Assembly: GCF_036195325.1 (NCBI RefSeq)
Contig: NZ_CP108101.1
Span: forward strand, 744,001 to 808,000
Source of the DNA: Streptomyces sp. NBC_00234
GTDB taxonomy: Bacteria; Actinomycetota; Actinomycetes; Streptomycetales; Streptomycetaceae
Length of the DNA stretch: 64,000 bases
Direction of reading: 5' to 3'
Shown: positions 27,201-35,614 of the stretch, piece after piece
Position numbering within the stretch: the first letter of the stretch is position 1
Layout of the letters: each line of letters opens with the position of its first letter
The notes under the pieces: generated by a model
Told to the model about the DNA's origin: nothing
Seen by the model: only the letters and a program-made list of their open reading frames with translations
The model's database searches: none
Program-made: the position numbers and the translations under genes

Positions 27201-30200
27201 AGCACCCGACTCCTCCAGCTCGGCGGCCAGCTCGACCGCACCCGGAGCATCAGACCCACGACGGCTCGTCAGCACCAGACTGCGCACACCGTGCTCAGCC
27301 ACCAGATGACGCGCCACCAGCGCGCCCAGACCACCCGTACCACCCGTCACCAGCACCGTACCCGCACCGAAAGCACCGGCCTCAGCACGCTCGGCGGAAC
27401 CTTCGGCGCCATCGGCCGCCGACGCGACCTGAGCGGCCTGCGCGACCGAGACCAGGCGCGGTGTGAGCAGGCGACCCGCGCGCACCGCGAGCTCGGGTTC
27501 GCCGGTGGCGAGCGCCGCAGGCAGCGCGGCGGCCGAGGCATCGGCGGCGTCCCAGTCGAGCAGGACGAACCGGCCGGGGTTCTCCGCCTCGGCGGCCCGC
27601 ACCAGACCCCACAGGGGTGCGGTGTCGAGGGCGGGCGGGGTGTCGTCGTCCGTGGCTGCGACGGCGCCCTGGGTGAGCAGCACGAGCCGCGAGCCGGCGA
27701 ACCGCTCGTCGGTGAGGAAGTTCTTGACGGTGTCGAGGAGCTGGGCGAGGGCCGTACGGCCGGTCGCCAGCGGGTCCGTGTCGGTGGCCGTGGCCTCCGT
27801 GCGGTGGGTGACCAGGACGACGTCGGGGACGGTCCCGCCGCCGTCGGCCGCCGCGCCGAGCTCGGCGAGTGCGGGGTGGACGGGAACGCCGAGGGTGTCG
27901 GCCAGCCGCAGCGGGTCCGCCCCGGCGATCGCCCAGTTCTGTACGTCGGCGGGTGAACCGGCGGCCGTCTCCACCCAGTTGATGCGCTTGAGGCTGTCGG
28001 TGCGTGCTGCGGCGGCGAGTTGCGCGGTGTCGACCGCACGTACCAGATAGCCGTCGACGACGGCCACGGGTGCACCCGTGGTGTCGGCCAGATGCAGCAG
28101 GACGGAGTCGGTGCCGGTGGCGGCGATCCGGACCCGGACGGCGGACGCACCGGTGGCGTAGAGCGTCACGCCGTGCCAGGCGAAGGGCAGACGGGTGATG
28201 TCGTCCGCGGTTCCGTCGTCGGTGAAGTCGGTGGCGTGCAGGGCCGCGTCGAGCAGCGCGGGGTGGAGCGCGAACGCGCCGGCGTCGCCGTGGACGCCCT
28301 CGGGGAGGGCGACCTCGGCGTAGACCTCGCCGTTGCGCCGCCAGGCCGCGCGGAGTCCCTGGAAGGTCGGGCCGTAACCGTAGCCCTTCGTGGCCATGTC
28401 CTCGTAGAGACCCGTGATGTCGACGGGCTCTGCGCCGTTCGGGGGCCACTCCGCGAGACCGAAGCCGGCGCGGTCGGCGGCGGGGGCACCGAGGGGGGCG
28501 AGCAGTCCGTCGGCGTGCTGGGACCACGGCTCGTCGTCGGTGGCGTCCTCGGGCCGCGAGAAGAACGTGATGGCGCGGCGTCCGCTGCCGTCGGGGGCGG
28601 CGACCTGGATCTGCAGAGCGATGCCGGTGCCGTCCGCGGGGACGGTGAGCGGGGCCGCGAGGGTCAGTTCCTCGATGGCGTCGCAGCCGACCTGGTCACC
28701 GGCGCGGACGGCCAGTTCCACGAAGGCCGTGCCGGGCAGCAGGACGGTGCCCGCGATGGCGTGGTCGGCGAGCCAGGGGTGGGAGCGCAGCGAGACGCGG
28801 CCGGTGAGGATGATGCCGTCCTCGCCCGCGCGGCTGATGACGGCGCCGAGCAGGGGGTGGCGGGCGGCGACCTGGCCGAGACCCGTGGGGTCGCCGGAGT
28901 CGGTGATGCCGCGGGTGAGCCAGTAGCGGCGGCGCTGGAAGGCGTACGTGGGCAGCTCGACGCGGGGTGCGCCGTCCGGCGCGCAGGCGGCGCCCCATTC
29001 CACGTCGAAGCCGCGGACGTGGACGGCGCCGAGGGCGGTCAGCAGTTCCCGCTGCTCGTCGTGGCCGCGGCGCAGCAGGCAGTGGAAGGCGGGCGCGTCG
29101 TCGGAGGACGTGGTGTCACCGGCGTCGGTCAGTGCTTCCTGCGCCATGGCGGTGAGTACGGCGTCGGGGCCCAGCTCCAGGAAGGTGGTGACTCCGGCGG
29201 CGGCGAGGGTGTCGATCCCGTCGGCGAAGCGGACGGCCCGGCGGACGTGGCCCACCCAGTACTCGGGGTCGCAGAGTTCGGCACTGGTGGCGATCTCGCC
29301 CGTGACGTTGGAGACGATCGGTACCAGGGGTGCCCGGTACTCCAGCAGTCGGGCGATCCCCCGGAACTCCTCCAGCATCGGCTCCATGAGGGGCGAGTGG
29401 AAGGCGTGGGAGACGCGCAGCCGCTTGGTCTTGGCGCCGCCTGCAGCGAGGCGTTCGGCCAGGGCGAGGGTGGCCTGCTCGGCGCCGGAGACGACGACGG
29501 AGTTCGGGCCGTTGACGGCGGCGAGGGAGACCGTGCCGTCGCCGTCCGCGAGGGCTGCGACGACCTCCGCCTCGGTGGCCTGGACCGCGACCATGGCACC
29601 GCCCGCGGGCAGTTCCTGCATCAGGCGTGCGCGCGCGGCGACCAGGGTCGCGGCGTCCTCCAGGGAGAGCACTCCGGCGGCGTGCGCGGCGGACAGCTCG
29701 CCCAGGGAGTGCCCGGCGAGGTAGTCGGGCCGCAGGCCCCAGGACTCCAGCAGCCGGAACAGTGCGGTCTCCAGCGCGAAGAGACCGGTCTGGGCGTACT
29801 GGGTCTGGTTCAGCAGTGCGGCGTCCTCGGTGCCCTCGTCGGCGAAGAGGACGTCCCAGAGGGAGTGCTCCAGCTGGACGTTGAGATGGCCGATGGCCTC
29901 GTCGAGGGCTTCCGCGAACACCGTGTACCGCTCGTACAGTTCACGCCCCATGGCGGCGCGCTGGCTGCCCTGGCCGGTGAAGAGGAACGCGAGCCGGCCG
30001 GTGGCGGGTTCGCCGCGCACCACGTCGGGGTGGGCGGTGTCCTCGGCGAGGGCGCGCAGCGCGCTGTCGAGCCCGGTGTGGTCGGTGACGGTGACGACGG
30101 CCCGGAGGCTGAGCGCGGCGCGGGTGGTCGCGAGGGAGTGGCCGAGGTGCGGCAGCGGAGTGCCGGGGTGTGCGTCGAGGTGGGAGCGGAGCAGGTCGGC

Positions 30201-32087
30201 CTGGGCGCGCAGCGCGGGCTCGCTGTGGGCGGAGAGGGACAGCGGCAGGAGCCCGGCGACGGTCTCCGCCGCGTCGATGTCGAGGGCGTCGATGTCGAGG
30301 GCGTCGTCGCGGGTGCTGCCGGTGTCGGTGCCGGGGGCTTCCACGGAGCCGGACGCGAGAGCCGCAGCGGCCTTCTCGTCCGTGGGTTCCTCAAGGATGA
30401 CGTGGGCGTTGGTGCCGCTGATACCGAATGCGGAGACACCGGCGCGGCGGGGGCGGTCGCCGGTGCGCCACTCCACCGGTTCGGTGAGCAGCCGGACGTC
30501 GCCGGCCTCCCAGCGGATGTGCGGGGACGGCTCGTCGACGTGGAGCGTCTTGGGAAGCACCCCGTGCTGCATGGCGAGGATCATCTTGATGATGCTCGCC
30601 ACGCCGCCCGCGGCCTGGGTGTGGCCGAGGTTGGACTTGACCGAGCCCAGCCACAGCGGGCTGCCCTCCGGGCGCCCCTGTCCGTACGTGGCGATGATCG
30701 CCTGGGCCTCGATCGGGTCGCCGAGCGTGGTGCCGGTGCCGTGCGCGTCGACGGCGTCGACGTCGGCGGCGGTCAGTCCGGCGGTGGCCAGGGCGTCGCG
30801 GATCAGCCGCTGCTGCGACAGGCCGTTCGGCGCGGTGAGGCCGTTGCTGGCGCCGTCCTGGTTGACCGCGGTAGCGCGGACGACGGCGAGCACCTGGTGG
30901 CCGTGGCGGCGGGCGTCGGAGAGCCGCTCGACGGCCAGCAGGCCGATGCCTTCGGAGAAGCCGGTGCCGTCGGCGGCGGAGGCGAACGCCTTGACGCGCC
31001 CGTCGGGGGCCAGGCCGCGCTGGCGACTGAACGCGGTGAACATGCCGGGGCTGCCCATCACGGTGACGCCGCCGACGATGGCGAGGGAGCACTCGTCGCG
31101 GCGCAGCGCCTGCGCGGCGAGGTGCAGGGAGACGATGGAGCCGGAGCAGGCGGTGTCGATGGTGATCGCCGGGCCTTCGAAACCGAAGGTGTAGGCGACG
31201 CGCCCGGACGCCAGGCTCGGGGCGTTTCCGGTCATCAGATAGCCGTCGAGACCGTCCGGGGCCTCGTGCACGCGGACACCGTACTCGTGGACCTCGGCTC
31301 CGACGAAGACGCCGGTGCGCGTACCGCGCAGGCGGTGCGGGTCGATGCCGGAGCGCTCCAGCACCTCCCAGGTGGTCTCCATCATCAGCCGCTGCTGCGG
31401 GTCCATGGCCAGGGCCTCGCGGGGGCTGATCCCGAAGAAGTCCGCGTCGAAGTCGGTGGCGTCGGCGAGGAAGCCGCCGTGCTTGACGTAGCTCTTGCCC
31501 TGCGCCTGCGGGTCCGGGTCGTACATGCCGTCGACGTCCCAGCCGCGGTTGCGGGGGAACTCACCGAGTACCTCTCCGCCCTCCTGGAGCAGCTGCCACA
31601 GCAGTTCGGGGCTGGTGACCCCGCCGGGGAATCGGCAGGCGACTCCGATGACGACGATGGGGTCGTCGTCGTCCACGGGTCCGGCGGCCGGGCGGTCGAC
31701 GACCGCGGCGGTGGCGGGCAGTCCGAGTGCCTCGGTGCGCAGGTGTTCGGCGAGGAGCGCGGGCGTGGGGTGGTCGAAGCCGACCGTGGGCGGCAGCGCC
31801 AGTCCCGTCGCGGTGTTGACCCCGGTGTGGAGCGCGACCAGACCGAGGGAGTCCAGGCCCTGTTCGCGGAAGGGGCGGCGCGCGTCGACAGCCACCCGCT
31901 TCTCGTCCGGGCGCAGGCGCCGGAGCACCGCCACGGCCTCGCGGCAGATCAGGTCGGTCAGCTGCCGCGTCTGCTCGGCGACCGGAAGCGCCTCGAGCCG
32001 GCGGACCAGTTCGGAATGGTCACCCGCTTCGGCGTGCGACGTATTCGCCTTGTCGGCAGAAGAGGAAAGGGAACCGGGCTCGGTCAT
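15204..32087 (-). CDS. Type I modular PKS, loading ACP plus modules 1-3
   Basis: 5627-aa synthase that starts the chain. The ATG has GGAG 7 nt upstream. Order: ACP(loading) - [KS-AT-DH-KR-ACP] x3. There is no loading KS or AT, so the starter must be delivered by a separate acyltransferase, as in beta-amino-acid macrolactam synthases. Approximate residues in module 1: KS Cys 311 (TACSGS, not TACSSS), AT GHSLGE 792, HAFH 895, DH 1108, KR 1585 (LDD), Tyr 1722, ACP 1895. Module 2: KS 2127, AT 2577, HAFH 2680, DH 2892, KR 3367 (ADN in place of LDD), ACP 3679. Module 3: KS 3912, AT 4364, HAFH 4464, DH 4669 (second motif DAALS instead of DAALH), KR 5155 (MDN), ACP 5482. All ATs look malonyl-specific and no ER is present. 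The C-terminal docking region ends [15 protein letters not shown]. Confidence 0.97.
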   Translation of the reverse strand: MTEPGSLSSSADKANTSHAEAGDHSELVRRLEALPVAEQTRQLTDLICREAVAVLRRLRPDEKRVAVDARRPFREQGLDSLGLVALHTGVNTATGLALPPTVGFDHPTPALLAEHLRTEALGLPATAAVVDRPAAGPVDDDDPIVVIGVACRFPGGVTSPELLWQLLQEGGEVLGEFPRNRGWDVDGMYDPDPQAQGKSYVKHGGFLADATDFDADFFGISPREALAMDPQQRLMMETTWEVLERSGIDPHRLRGTRTGVFVGAEVHEYGVRVHEAPDGLDGYLMTGNAPSLASGRVAYTFGFEGPAITIDTACSGSIVSLHLAAQALRRDECSLAIVGGVTVMGSPGMFTAFSRQRGLAPDGRVKAFASAADGTGFSEGIGLLAVERLSDARRHGHQVLAVVRATAVNQDGASNGLTAPNGLSQQRLIRDALATAGLTAADVDAVDAHGTGTTLGDPIEAQAIIATYGQGRPEGSPLWLGSVKSNLGHTQAAGGVASIIKMILAMQHGVLPKTLHVDEPSPHIRWEAGDVRLLTEPVEWRTGDRPRRAGVSAFGISGTNAHVILEEPTDEKAAAALASGSVEAPGTDTGSTRDDALDIDALDIDAAETVAGLLPLSLSAHSEPALRAQADLLRSHLDAHPGTPLPHLGHSLATTRAALSLRAVVTVTDHTGLDSALRALAEDTAHPDVVRGEPATGRLAFLFTGQGSQRAAMGRELYERYTVFAEALDEAIGHLNVQLEHSLWDVLFADEGTEDAALLNQTQYAQTGLFALETALFRLLESWGLRPDYLAGHSLGELSAAHAAGVLSLEDAATLVAARARLMQELPAGGAMVAVQATEAEVVAALADGDGTVSLAAVNGPNSVVVSGAEQATLALAERLAAGGAKTKRLRVSHAFHSPLMEPMLEEFRGIARLLEYRAPLVPIVSNVTGEIATSAELCDPEYWVGHVRRAVRFADGIDTLAAAGVTTFLELGPDAVLTAMAQEALTDAGDTTSSDDAPAFHCLLRRGHDEQRELLTALGAVHVRGFDVEWGAACAPDGAPRVELPTYAFQRRRYWLTRGITDSGDPTGLGQVAARHPLLGAVISRAGEDGIILTGRVSLRSHPWLADHAIAGTVLLPGTAFVELAVRAGDQVGCDAIEELTLAAPLTVPADGTGIALQIQVAAPDGSGRRAITFFSRPEDATDDEPWSQHADGLLAPLGAPAADRAGFGLAEWPPNGAEPVDITGLYEDMATKGYGYGPTFQGLRAAWRRNGEVYAEVALPEGVHGDAGAFALHPALLDAALHATDFTDDGTADDITRLPFAWHGVTLYATGASAVRVRIAATGTDSVLLHLADTTGAPVAVVDGYLVRAVDTAQLAAAARTDSLKRINWVETAAGSPADVQNWAIAGADPLRLADTLGVPVHPALAELGAAADGGGTVPDVVLVTHRTEATATDTDPLATGRTALAQLLDTVKNFLTDERFAGSRLVLLTQGAVAATDDDTPPALDTAPLWGLVRAAEAENPGRFVLLDWDAADASAAALPAALATGEPELAVRAGRLLTPRLVSVAQAAQVASAADGAEGSAERAEAGAFGAGTVLVTGGTGGLGALVARHLVAEHGVRSLVLTSRRGSDAPGAVELAAELEESGAVVTVAACDTGDRDALAGLLAGVDADHPLTGVVHLAAVLDDGLTESLTPERIDAVLRPKADGAWYLHELTRDLPLQQFVLFSSTAAFLDAAGQGNYAAANVFLDALAAHRRAAGLPATALNWGLWTGDHGMGAGLDHASVQRIADLGLTPLSAEENLALLDTAVSDETAVSVVPVRIDTRALQRRGESLPAVLRGLVRTPARRTSADSGPGAVPVEQTLAQHLATLPAPDRADAVLGLVRTHVAGVLRHSDADAISPQRAFSDIGFDSLGAVELRNRLNSATGLRLPATLIFDYPTPRGLAEHIGSKLLAVETAAPKAPVAPRTPADEPIAIVSMACRFPGGVTSPEELWNLVSEGRDGVSFFPADRGWDTDGLYDPEPGTSGKSSTREGGFLYDAADFDPEFFGISPREAQAMDPQQRLLLETAWEAFERAGIDPHSKRGSDTGVFAGVMYHDWSTRLTDVPEDVAGYLGNGGLASVVSGRVAYALGLEGPAVTVDTACSSSLVALHWALQGLRRGECSLALAGGVTVMSTPDTFIDMNRQRGLASDGRCKSFSAAADGTGWGEGAGLLLLERLSDARRNGHPVLAVVRGSAVNQDGASNGLTAPNGPSQQRVIQRALHDARLTPAEIDAVDGHGTGTTLGDPIEAQSLLAVYGQERPDDAEPLWLGSVKSNVGHTQAAAGVAGIIKMVMAMRHGQLPKTLHVDRPSDEVDWSEGAVELLTESRDWPATGRLRRAAVSSFGISGTNAHVIVEQAPLSAAPATAATTVSAPSVLPWTLSGTSPQALSAQAERLLRHLDALRDDELATAGRTLAIGRAALDHRAVVVGGTKDELAEGLRVLAAGGTSGVAVGAVRTGKSAFLFTGQGAQRVGMGRELHDSFPVFAQAFDAVVAELDGHLSGSLRDVVWGEDAGVLERTEFTQPALFAFETALFRLLESWGVRPDFVAGHSVGELTAAHVAGVLSLADASRLVAARARLMQALPEGGAMVAVRASEDEVLPYLTSDAVSIAAVNGPDAVVISGAEKEVLEVAARFEELGRKTSRLRVSHAFHSPLMEPMLKEFRTVAESVEYGEARIPVVSNVTGELATPEDLRTAEYWVRHVREAVRFGDGVRALSAAGVSVFLEVGPDAVLTAMAQNALADESEAGDAPVFTALMRRERSEARELLLGLGRATAHGARLDWDALFAAYGPASGVVDLPTYAFQRKRYWLNATVSTAAAGVGGAGLEPVNHPLLSAAVVVPDSDGVILTGRLAAGTHPWLADHEVLGSLLLPGTGFVELAVRAGDELGYGRVDELTLQAPLIIPRRGATDLRVTVGATGSAAGADTDDLAGARTVTVHSRPEGAAPHAWTLHATGVLTAAPAVPDFDLVQWPPPGAEPIPVEGAYERLVGRGYGYGPVFQGLKAAWRNGEDVYAEVALPEDAGTEAGRFGLHPALLDAAMHADLLDEQGAADGATLLPFSWNGVTLHASGATELRVHLRRLRGDELSALRVADASGRPVATVESLVSLPVSAAQLDGSGGRSDALRRIDWKPLPLALPLSGPTVAPVPASLGATPLAAGTVTEYADLAALKAALDGGTPAPEHVLCPVPDLTGDHALPDAVRSTAHWLLTTVQQWLADERFALSRLVVVTRGAATAPPGAAADAQAAASLTQAPLWGLVRAAEAENPGRFVLLDWDAADASAAALPAALATGEPELALRDGSATVPRLVSVAQAASVADGAEGSAEGAEVGAFGAGTVLVTGGTGGLGALVARHLVAEHGVRSLVLTSRRGSDAPGAVELAAELEESGAVVTVAACDTGDRDALAALLAGIDADHPLTGVVHAAAVADNGLTGTLTAERLDAVLRPKADGAWHLHELTQDLPLKQFVLFSSAGGLVLAAGQGNYAAANVFLDALAVHRRAAGLPATSLAFGMWAVDTGLGGSLSEADLDRMNRLGTPAFAVEEGLALFSAALGTGLPALVPLPVDAAALSARSGELPALLRDLAHRPGRTPRRAAATGAAGADARLGGLLVGTAAERSRALLELVRAEAATVLGHSGADGVSPDRAFKDMGFDSLAAVEFRNALTGATGVRLPATLVFDHPNSRAVADFIGARLDGVSAPAAPAVRAAVPAAADDPIAIVSISCRFPGDVRSAEDLWQLVSEGRSAITGFPADRGWDADALYDPEPGTPGKTYARDGGFLHDAADFDPEFFDIMPREALAMDPQQRVLLQGAWEAIERAGIAPDSLRGSRTGVYVGIMYHDYGSRAGAVSDELTPYLGNGSAGSIASGRVSYALGLEGPAVTVDTACSSSLVALHSAIQALRSGDCDMALAGGVTVMPNPDIFVDFSQQRGLAADGRCKSFSAGADGTGWSEGLGLLLVERLSDARRNGHPVLAVVRGSAVNQDGASNGLTAPNGPSQQRVIQQALASAGLTTTDVDMVEGHGTGTRLGDPIEAQALLATYGQERPEGQPLWLGSIKSNIGHAQAAAGVSGIIKAVMALRHGQMPATLHVDRPSDQVDWSEGAVELLTEARDWPETGRPRRAAVSSFGLSGTNAHIILEQAAEPSAPQARKRLADPVPDAVPVPLALSAASATSLAAQAEQLHTHLSDHPELDLHDLGFSLATSRAVLEHRAVVLAGDTEQLLAGLVALKEGRENSALVQGLSRSVGALALLFTGQGAQRVGMGRDLYGAFPVFVEAFDAVVAELDGHLSGSLRDVVWGEDAGVLERTEFTQPALFAFETALFRLLESWGVRPDFVAGHSVGELTAAHIAGVLSLADASRLVAARARLMQALPEGGAMVAVRASEDEVLPYLTSDAVSIAAVNGPDAVVISGGEKEVLEVVARFEELGRKTSRLRVSHAFHSPLMEPMLAEFRTVAESVEYGEARIPVVSNVTGELATSDDLRTPEYWVRHVREAVRFGDGVRALSAAGVSVFLEVGPDAVLTAMAQNSASDAVFVPGLRRNQSEPEALVTALARLHTVGHAPDWAAFYAPSSARRVDLPTYAFEKRHFWLDAAEAPAVDAAGLGQVAAGHPLLTSVVVSPEGGSVVLTGRLSVTTHPWIADHDVLGTVLLPGTGYVELALRAAEEVGCDLVEELVIEALMPLPENGDGVAVQVVVGAPDDADRRSLAVYSRVEDAPPQVEWTRHVSGYLAVENREPVTPEEFDVGHGVWPPAGAEPVDVSNVYDYLTAQGYHYGPMFRGLKAVWQRDKEVFAEVALPDYARDEAARYRMHPSLLDAALSATDFLGGRKPQDVGASMLPFSWSGVSLHSGGAACFRVRINWTGSDESVGSDAVRLELADEHGTPVATVESLVVRAVTPDRVSAAAAASTGTRHLESMFRLGWSQLPVGAHSDATVGDWAVLGEDDLGLAADLGLAPGALPVHADLAALRAVVDAGTKAPELVLHRCPGAAEGDDVAERTHRTAAEVLGLVQDWLADPRFADSRLMLVTHGGVLTETEPAEGTPNDLSQAPVWGLIRSAQQEHQDRLVLVDLDGSDTARRLLPAVASLREPEAAVRGSEVKVPRLARVSAAEGDTPQTWGPTGTVLVTGGLGGLGAVLARHLVSAHGVRHLVLTGRRGAESPRAAALRDELGALGAEITVAACDTADRDAVAGLLAAIPADQPLTAVVHAAGVMDNALIDALTTEQLAGVFRPKVDAAWHLHELTRDMPLKAFVLFSSVSGLAMGAGQGNYAAANRFLDALAAHRRTQGLPAVSLAWGLWATRTDLGGAGVDEDLEEQRMAAMGLPALSSAEALVLFDQSLGLAAPTVVPLRIDAAAMTASGSVPAVFREVVQRSTARTARPAGGSQGTRGTQRARSSAPDTQSTQSLEERLAALPGQERDRVLLDTVRTHVAAVRHDEPDAIDVEKGFTELGLDSLAAIELRNRLSSATGLRLPATLMFDYPNPMTLAKFLLEELLPGIEALAPPASAPAANGTGGGAQGPAVSGDDAELQRRIGTVSIARLREAGLLDTLLQLSAETGTPGNGSEESGSNGGSDSNRSDAIKSMNIEDLVRAALGTDKS
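21781..22014. repeat. KR-domain block shared between modules 2 and 1
   Basis: Matches 27142-27375 at offset 5361 with almost no differences. It covers the NADPH-binding TGGTGGLG loop of the KRs of PKS A. Sequence on both sides diverges, so this is a local conversion tract rather than a whole-module duplication. Confidence 0.8.
31757..32006 (-). other. Loading ACP domain at the N-terminus of PKS A
   Basis: About residues 28-110 of PKS A. The phosphopantetheine attachment serine is in [14 protein letters not shown]. It precedes KS1 directly, without AT or KSQ. By analogy with VinP1 of vicenistatin, this ACP would receive an aminoacyl-beta-aminoacyl starter from a discrete acyltransferase, which is not in the window. 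Confidence 0.85.
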
Positions 32088-32112
32088 CAGCGCACTCCAC
32101 GGTCATCACTGG

Positions 32113-32138
32113 TTCGCGCGCGGTTGACGGCGCGCGAA
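32113..32138. repeat. Inverted repeat in the PKS A leader
   Basis: TTCGCGCG (32113-32120) and CGCGCGAA (32131-32138) form a perfect 8-bp stem with a 10-base loop, 26 bp upstream of the PKS A start codon. It could influence translation or be an operator. I cannot choose between these. Confidence 0.5.
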
Positions 32139-32208
32139 TATGCCTACACCCGGCCTTGTTACGGTGTGCCGGCCATTACGGAAATCGTGTCTTCGGATTC
32201 GTTCGTCG

Positions 32209-32268
32209 TTATTGCTGGTGCTAAAGCTGTTGTTAAAGCTGGCGCTATGGCTGTTGCTATCGCTGCCA
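32209..32268. repeat. Degenerate 12-bp tandem repeats in the PKS A 5' leader
   Basis: Five consecutive 12-mers of type YTAnnGCTGkyG: TTATTGCTGGTG, CTAAAGCTGTTG, TTAAAGCTGGCG, CTATGGCTGTTG, CTATCGCTGCCA. They lie between the putative PKS A promoter and its start codon, in a locally AT-richer stretch. With the inverted repeat at 32113-32138 and the promoter at 32310-32355, they account for much of the 428-bp gap. I see no credible gene there. Confidence 0.6.
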
Positions 32269-32309
32269 TGAGCGACGGTCCGGTCCGGATATTCCGACCG
32301 GATATCGCC

Positions 32310-32355
32310 AACGTAGGGGGGCGGGGTTCCGGCTGACACCCCTAGTGACCCCGGT
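32310..32355 (-). promoter_or_regulatory. Putative activator-dependent promoter of the PKS A-B operon
   Basis: On the minus strand, an ACCGGGGT-type half repeat (32348-32355) and CTAGGGGT (32338-32345) lie 10 bp apart. CTAGGGGTGT is followed after 20 bp by TACGTT (32310-32315). GTGTCA next to the box is a fair -35. The predicted transcript has a leader of about 215 nt. Confidence 0.6.
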
Positions 32356-32366
32356 TGCCGGTGGTG

Positions 32367-32460
32367 GCGCCCGGTAATGGGCCTCTTCCGGCGGGGCAGG
32401 CCATTGCCCGGCGCGACGGTGCCCCGCGGATATCGCGGCCGTCGTCGCGCACACGGCCGC
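32367..32460 (-). terminator. Possible hairpins downstream of the mutase operon
   Basis: An imperfect inverted repeat (about 32367-32383 with 32399-32414) and a perfect 8-bp stem GCGGCCGT / ACGGCCGC (32435-32442 with 32453-32460) lie within 150 bp after the mutase E stop. They could end the starter-unit operon before the PKS A promoter. There is no U-tract. Confidence 0.35.
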
Positions 32461-32515
32461 AATTCCCGTCGCGGAGTCCCGCCGGGCGCTCAGCCTGCCG
32501 CCCCTTCCGGAACCG

Positions 32516-33859
32516 TCAGTTGCCGTCGAGCAGAACCGGCGGAAGCCGAGCTTCGTCGAAGGTGCTGCGTACGTAGGAGAGGTCGCCGAGAAGACCCGGC
32601 GCGGTGACGCGCCCCGCACGCAGGCCGGTCACCAGATGTCCCAGCGGCAGGGACCCGATGTCCGCCCAGCGCAGCCGGCCCTCGCTGTCCAGGTAGCTGC
32701 GCGTGCGACCGCAGTTGTCGGGGTGCACGCAGTAGGGGATGTCGAGGTAGCCGTGCTGGAAGGCGCGCATCAGGGCGGTGCCGATGTCGGTATGGAGGGA
32801 CAGCACCGCTTCCACCAGGGCCCGGGCCTCCTGGTACGTCTGGGAGTCCGTCTCCACCGGAGAGCCGGCGATCGCTGCGGGCCTGGGGGTGCGTTCGGCC
32901 ACGGCCGCGGCGTACTCCAGCGCCTGGACGTTCTCGACGATCGTGGGGATGCGCCGGGCTTCCGCGACGGTCTTCACGATGAGGCGTTCGCAGCCCGTGG
33001 TGACGGCGAGTTCGGCGGCCTGGCCGAGCAGCCGCAGCGCGCCGTTGTCGGTCTGCGGGTAGACCCCCATGTACGCGTACACGACCACGTGCCAGTCGTC
33101 GGTGCGCAGATGTTCCCGGCACAGGCGGCGCAGGGCGGCGACCGCTTCCTGGTCCTGGCCGAGATGGGTCTGCTGGGCATAGCTGAGGGAGACGCTGCGC
33201 ACCCCGTGCTGGACGAAGAACATCGCCTCCAGGAGGCTGATGGCGACCAGCTGGCTGGGTGGGCAGAGCTGACCCAGCATGCATCCGCCGAAGGTCTCGA
33301 TGTGCGGTTCGGCACCGCTGCCGCTGAGTTCGGCGAACAGTTCGCTGCACACGGTCCATTCCCGGACCGCCTCGGCGAGCGGGGTGCGCCCGTAGGGAAG
33401 GCAGTAGGAGACGGGTCCGCCCTCGGTGGCGGTCAGGCCGAGGGCGGCGATGGCGGCGAAGATGTCCCGGGGGACGGCGGAGCCGTGCCGTACCTGTACG
33501 GGGAAGTCGGGGCCGCGGATGCCGTCCAGGACCCGTTCGGTCGTCTCGGCCGGGTGGCTGACCACCGGGTAGCCGTTGAGGTCGAAGCCGGCGCGCAGCG
33601 CCTCCTCGACGGCCTGCAGATGACCGACGCGGGTGTGGCTGTCCAGGGTGATGGTGCCCACGGTGTGGGCGTCGGCTCGGCGGGTGGCGAGCAGCCCGGC
33701 CCGCATGCGGGCCGGGTCGCCGAACCCCATGCGGGGCTGCACCACGAGCCGGCCGCGCGCCCCGTGCGCCCGCACGAAGGCGCCGAAGTCGGCGGACTGC
33801 TGCCCGGGCTCCGTCGTCGGCACGGGACGGGAGTGCGTCGGCCGCCGGGCTGGCTTCAC
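32516..33859 (-). CDS. Methylaspartate (glutamate) mutase large subunit, E-type
   Basis: 447-aa catalytic subunit of adenosylcobalamin-dependent glutamate mutase, which converts L-glutamate to 3-methylaspartate by a radical carbon-skeleton rearrangement. The start is the GTG at 33857-33859, overlapping the TGA of the small subunit (GTGA). Upstream residues in the same frame belong to the overlapping gene. Recognisable family stretches are LVVQPRMGFG near the N-terminus, TLDSHTRVGH, FPVQVRHGSA, ETFGGCMLGQLCPPS and VYAYMGVYPQTDNGAL. The two arginines in TRVGH and VRHGSA are candidates for the substrate-binding arginine claw. Length is slightly below the ~480 aa of clostridial GlmE. Its position next to a decarboxylase, a ligase and a PKS with an ACP-only loading domain says it makes the PKS starter precursor, not a fermentation intermediate. 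Confidence 0.92.
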   Translation of the reverse strand: MKPARRPTHSRPVPTTEPGQQSADFGAFVRAHGARGRLVVQPRMGFGDPARMRAGLLATRRADAHTVGTITLDSHTRVGHLQAVEEALRAGFDLNGYPVVSHPAETTERVLDGIRGPDFPVQVRHGSAVPRDIFAAIAALGLTATEGGPVSYCLPYGRTPLAEAVREWTVCSELFAELSGSGAEPHIETFGGCMLGQLCPPSQLVAISLLEAMFFVQHGVRSVSLSYAQQTHLGQDQEAVAALRRLCREHLRTDDWHVVVYAYMGVYPQTDNGALRLLGQAAELAVTTGCERLIVKTVAEARRIPTIVENVQALEYAAAVAERTPRPAAIAGSPVETDSQTYQEARALVEAVLSLHTDIGTALMRAFQHGYLDIPYCVHPDNCGRTRSYLDSEGRLRWADIGSLPLGHLVTGLRAGRVTAPGLLGDLSYVRSTFDEARLPPVLLDGN

Positions 33860-34368
33860 GCGGTGATCCGGGGCCCGGGCAAGGCCCGGTTCCCGGCGGT
33901 CCGGGCGGAACTCTCCAGGACCTCGATGAAGGAGCGGAAGGCGATCACCGGGTCGGCGTCGTCGGGGAACACGGCGTCGAAACCGGCCTCGGTGAGCTGC
34001 TCGGAGAGCGCGTCGGCCTCGTCGGTGATGCCGAGCTTGCCGCCGATCACGGCCGGGGTCGCGGCGAGTTCGGGCTGCTCGCGCAGCCGGCGGATCATCC
34101 GCATCCCCTCCTGATGGCCGTGGCCGTTGACCGAGCTGACGACCAGCAGGTCGGGGGCGGTCTCCAGGCATTCCCGCACCAACAGGTCGTCGGGTACGCA
34201 CGGGCCCAGGTTGATCACCCGGTAGCCGAGCTCCTCGATGAGCAGCTGGAGGTAGACCAGGTTCCAGGTGTGGGAGTCGGAGGCGACCGTGGTGACCACG
34301 ACGGTGCCCTTGCTGCCCTGCGCGGGCAGCGTGCGTTCGGCGGGGGCCACCGCCGCCCCGTCAGACAT
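33856..34368 (-). CDS. Methylaspartate (glutamate) mutase small, cobalamin-binding subunit, S-type
   Basis: 170-aa B12-binding Rossmann-type subunit that pairs with the E-type protein encoded next. The ATG at 34366-34368 has AGGAG 7 nt upstream and overlaps the end of the decarboxylase gene; a longer in-frame start exists but lacks this site. The B12 signature reads SDSHTWN instead of the usual DxHxxG: Asp and the cobalt-ligating His are kept, the Gly is Asn. The following motifs are present as SSVNGHG (for SxL) and VIGGKLG (GG). The neighbouring mutase E stop/start overlap suggests stoichiometric translation of both subunits. Confidence 0.92.
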   Translation of the reverse strand: MSDGAAVAPAERTLPAQGSKGTVVVTTVASDSHTWNLVYLQLLIEELGYRVINLGPCVPDDLLVRECLETAPDLLVVSSVNGHGHQEGMRMIRRLREQPELAATPAVIGGKLGITDEADALSEQLTEAGFDAVFPDDADPVIAFRSFIEVLESSARTAGNRALPGPRITA

Positions 34369-35614
34369 CCGTCGGCTCCTCTTCGCGGCTGCGGCGGACA
34401 TGCTCGATGCGCGAGACGGAGACCACCCCGTCCCGGTCGAGCACGACTTCGGTGGGCGCCGGGCGTCCCAGGAACATCAGCAGGCTGGCGGTCGGCCCGT
34501 AGGCGCCCGCGTTGGGCACGGTGACGATGTCGCCCTCGGTGAGCAGCGGCACCTCGACCTGCCGGCCGAGAAGGTCGCCGGGGGTGCACAACGGTCCTGC
34601 CAGGGTGGCGCGTTCGGTTTCGGCGCCGACGGCGACCTGGACCGTGACCGGCAGGAGCCGGCCGAGTCCCGACATCCCGCCGAAGCTGTTGATCCCGGTG
34701 TCCAGGATGACGAACTTCTGACCGCGGCTGACCTTCACGTTGCTGACGCCCGCGACCAGCGTGCCGCTGTCGCCGACCAGGTAACGGCCGGACTCGACGG
34801 CGACCTTGGGACTGTCCTCGCGCCAGGCGGGGAACGCCTCGTCCAGGGCCTCGGCGAGACCGGCGGCCAGGCCCGGGTAGCGGGCGCGCTCACCGGCCGT
34901 GGCGTACGGCACGGAGAATCCGCCGCCGATGTCCAGCAGCCGCAGGGGGACGCCGAGTTCCTCCTGGATGCGGGCCGCGGCGGTGATGGTGTGCCGGAAC
35001 TCTCCGAGCAGCGCCTCCTCGTCGGCCGCGTTGCTCTGGGAGAACAGGTGCAGGCCGACGATGTCGGTTCCCGGCACGTCCCGCAGCTGCTCCGCCAGTT
35101 CCGGGACGGTCTCGCTGTCGATGCCGAACTGGGTGGGCTTGCCGGTCATCCGGATGCCCGTGCCGGCCGACCCGGTGGCGCTGTTGATACGCAGCAGGCA
35201 GTCGGCGGTCACACCGAGTTCGCAGGCCGCCGCGCCGATGTGCCGCAGGTCGCCCAGCGACTCGGCGGAGAACAGGCGTACGCCGCTCTCCAGGGCCGTG
35301 CGCAGTTCCTCGTAGGTCTTGCCGGGCCCGGTGTAGAGGACGTCTCTACCCGCGTAGCCCGCTTCCAGAGCTGCGGCGAGTTCGCCGGTGGAGCTGATCT
35401 CGGCGCGGCAGGAGGGGCCGTCGCCCTCGCGCAGGGTGCGTACGAGATCGACGTGCGGGTTGGCCTTGAAGGCGTAGTAGACCTCGAAGCCCTCAGGCAG
35501 TGACTGGAAGAGATCGTGGCGGGCGGCCCGTACCTTCTCCAGGTCGTAGATGTACAGGGGGGTGCCGTAGCGTTTGGCCAGATCCTCCGGATCCGGACCG
35601 GTGGGGGCGTTCAC
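34361..35614 (-). CDS. PLP-dependent fold-type III decarboxylase (VinO-like)
   Basis: 417-aa member of the ornithine/diaminopimelate decarboxylase family. The PLP lysine is K50 in VYYAFKANPH, the glycine-rich phosphate site is DIGGGFSVPY, and the active-site cysteine of the second subunit is in GPLCTPGDLLG. The GTG start overlaps the ligase stop (GTGA). DAP or ornithine decarboxylase would be general functions of this fold. The operon with methylaspartate mutase and an AMP ligase favours decarboxylation of 3-methylaspartate, free or carrier-bound, to 3-amino-2-methylpropionate, as VinO does in vicenistatin biosynthesis. No linked ACP is visible here, so the exact substrate form is inferred. 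Confidence 0.88.
   Translation of the reverse strand: MNAPTGPDPEDLAKRYGTPLYIYDLEKVRAARHDLFQSLPEGFEVYYAFKANPHVDLVRTLREGDGPSCRAEISSTGELAAALEAGYAGRDVLYTGPGKTYEELRTALESGVRLFSAESLGDLRHIGAAACELGVTADCLLRINSATGSAGTGIRMTGKPTQFGIDSETVPELAEQLRDVPGTDIVGLHLFSQSNAADEEALLGEFRHTITAAARIQEELGVPLRLLDIGGGFSVPYATAGERARYPGLAAGLAEALDEAFPAWREDSPKVAVESGRYLVGDSGTLVAGVSNVKVSRGQKFVILDTGINSFGGMSGLGRLLPVTVQVAVGAETERATLAGPLCTPGDLLGRQVEVPLLTEGDIVTVPNAGAYGPTASLLMFLGRPAPTEVVLDRDGVVSVSRIEHVRRSREEEPTDV

Noticed and set aside
15204..32087. Possible ER domains in the PKS modules
   Set aside because: DH-KR distances could hold only the KR structural subdomain, and no ER NADPH motif (GGVGxAAxQxA type) is seen in any module.
28020..32336. 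1438-codon plus-strand open frame ending upstream of PKS A
   Set aside because: Antisense of PKS A modules; the translation shows no family features.
32106..32462. 118-codon minus-strand frame between mutase E and PKS A
   Set aside because: It spans the predicted PKS A promoter and repeat-rich leader; composition is non-protein-like. A discrete ACP was looked for here and not found (no DSL motif).
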